This document shows, in pieces, positions 4,709 through 5,486 of a DNA stretch of 5,486 nt. This DNA comes from Candidatus Kaiserbacteria bacterium RIFCSPHIGHO2_01_FULL_58_22. Its GTDB lineage: Bacteria > Patescibacteriota > Minisyncoccia > Phycocordibacterales > UBA2100. The translations under genes and the position numbers were made by a program. Every line of letters starts with the position of its first letter. The first letter of the stretch is position 1. Where the stretch lies: positions 1 to 5,486 of the forward strand of contig MFLB01000033.1 in NCBI GenBank assembly GCA_001781445.1, read 5' to 3'. The notes beneath the pieces were generated by a model. That model was not told the DNA's origin. It saw only the letters and a program-made list of their open reading frames with translations, and ran no database searches.

Positions 4709-5486
4709 TTATCCCCAGAGCAATGGTGTGGTTGGAAAAATTTTTCCGTCCTCGTATTCGATGCTCGGTTCTCTGTCGCGCTCAAGGAGGAGCGGGCCGT
4801 CGAGGTCTACATAGTCTGCGAATTGCGCTACGACGGTCGCCGGAGCCATCGAGAGCGATGTGGACACGTGACAGCCGACCATAACGGCAAGCCCGGCTTT
4901 TTTCGCCTTTTCTGCCATCGCGAGAGCTTCGGTGAGCCCGCCGGCTTTGTCGAGCTTGATGTTAACCGCCCTATATGTCCCGACGATTTTCTCAATATCC
5001 GCAGACGTGCGCGCCGATTCGTCCGCACAAATTTTTATCGAAGTCATTATACTGTAATTCTGCAGAATATTGGAATAACCATCTCGCAGAGGTTGTTCAA
5101 TAAGCTCTACTGAAGCATCTTCGCACGCGCGTATCATCGTCTCGATATTGGATTCGTTCCACCCCTCATTTACATCGACAATGAGCCGCGACTTCGGCGC
5201 TACTTGGCGGATTTTTCGCAGTCGTTCTTCATCGCCTTCTGCGCCAAGTTTTATTTTCAAAATGGAATATTTTTGCGCCGCGCCTTTCACCTGTTCGGCC
5301 ATTGTTTCGGGAGCACCAAGACCGATGGTAAAAGAAACGAGCTTCGGTTGCGGGTTTGCGATGCCAACGAGCTCCCAAATCGTCTTCCCCTTCTGTTTCG
5401 CCTCCAAATCCCACAACGCGCAGTCGAGCGCGTTGCGCGCCGCCCCTGCGGGCAAAGCCTCCGGCAAGGCTTCCCGGCTCATCCCC
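4709..5486 (-). CDS. Dipeptide epimerase (L-Ala-D/L-Glu epimerase, enolase superfamily), 5' end outside window
   Basis: This enzyme class converts L-Ala-D-Glu from recycled murein to L-Ala-L-Glu so that a normal peptidase can split it. The visible C-terminal 257+ residues resemble E. coli YcjG. Numbering from the ATG at 5482: LPAGAARNALDCALWDLEAK (10-29), the K-x-K pair Lys76/Lys78 in LKIKLG, metal ligands Asp103 (IVDVNEGW), Glu129 (LIEQPL) and Asp154 (CADES), the second catalytic base Lys176 in NIKLDKAGGLTEAL, and the D-x-D pair Asp226/Asp228 in DLDGP, which in this family grips the dipeptide amino group. Every catalytic residue is present. That ATG is unlikely to be the true start, because homologues carry about 80 further N-terminal residues forming the capping domain; the gene should continue past the window edge. 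Its murein role fits the Mpl gene nearby. Other dipeptide specificities within the family remain possible. Confidence 0.9.
   Translation of the reverse strand, partial: GMSREALPEALPAGAARNALDCALWDLEAKQKGKTIWELVGIANPQPKLVSFTIGLGAPETMAEQVKGAAQKYSILKIKLGAEGDEERLRKIRQVAPKSRLIVDVNEGWNESNIETMIRACEDASVELIEQPLRDGYSNILQNYSIMTSIKICADESARTSADIEKIVGTYRAVNIKLDKAGGLTEALAMAEKAKKAGLAVMVGCHVSTSLSMAPATVVAQFADYVDLDGPLLLERDREPSIEYEDGKIFPTTPLLWG

Noticed and set aside
4555..4884. Plus-strand open frame starting MDGIAAFAVSG
   Set aside because: It runs antisense into the conserved end of the epimerase gene, and its hydrophobic start is the mirror of the minus-strand hydrophobic segment.
1..5486. CRISPR array, tRNA, rRNA, transposase or integrase genes
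   Set aside because: No regularly spaced repeats, cloverleaf sequences or recombinase motifs were seen on either strand.

Overview
This window is one contiguous stretch of a bacterial chromosome with short intergenic gaps and roughly balanced base composition. Several first-in-operon genes have no Shine-Dalgarno sequence and instead carry a -10 element 6-8 bases before the ATG, which suggests leaderless mRNAs. That habit, the shortened RsmI, the streamlined layout and the toxin-antitoxin modules beside divergent cell-wall enzymes would fit a Candidate Phyla Radiation (Patescibacteria, Parcubacteria-like) genome. This placement is an inference; no rRNA or other phylogenetic marker is present.

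Left block (minus strand, 1362 to 40): a sigma70-like promoter drives mazE, mazF and rsmI as a compact operon. mazE and mazF overlap by 7 bases and mazF and rsmI are 1 base apart. MazE/MazF is an antitoxin and a ribosome-independent mRNA interferase; RsmI methylates the decoding-centre nucleotide C1402 of 16S rRNA. Bases 1-39, beyond the rsmI stop, hold nothing I can name.

Middle block (plus strand, 1363 to 4402): a 187-base divergent intergenic region contains two overlapping hairpins and a -10 box for an Mpl-type Mur ligase. That gene is followed at once by a protein related to the aminoacyl-tRNA:protein transferases Ate1/Bpt. A separate promoter then serves a two-gene unit: a 67-residue coiled-coil basic protein (probable antitoxin) overlapping a PIN-domain (VapC-like) nuclease. 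Directly after the PIN stop codon lies a second, orphan copy of the last 43 bases of the Ate1-like gene, so the toxin-antitoxin pair is bracketed by two copies of that gene's 3' end. This looks like the footprint of an insertion or paralogue exchange.

Right block (minus strand, 5486 to 4426): the 3' three quarters of a dipeptide (L-Ala-D/L-Glu) epimerase gene, cut by the window edge, followed by what reads as a broken gene for a small protein with a hydrophobic N-terminus and a coiled-coil C-terminus. Mpl and the epimerase act on murein tripeptide and dipeptide in recycling, so the right two thirds of the window can be read as a murein-peptide neighbourhood into which a toxin-antitoxin module has been placed.
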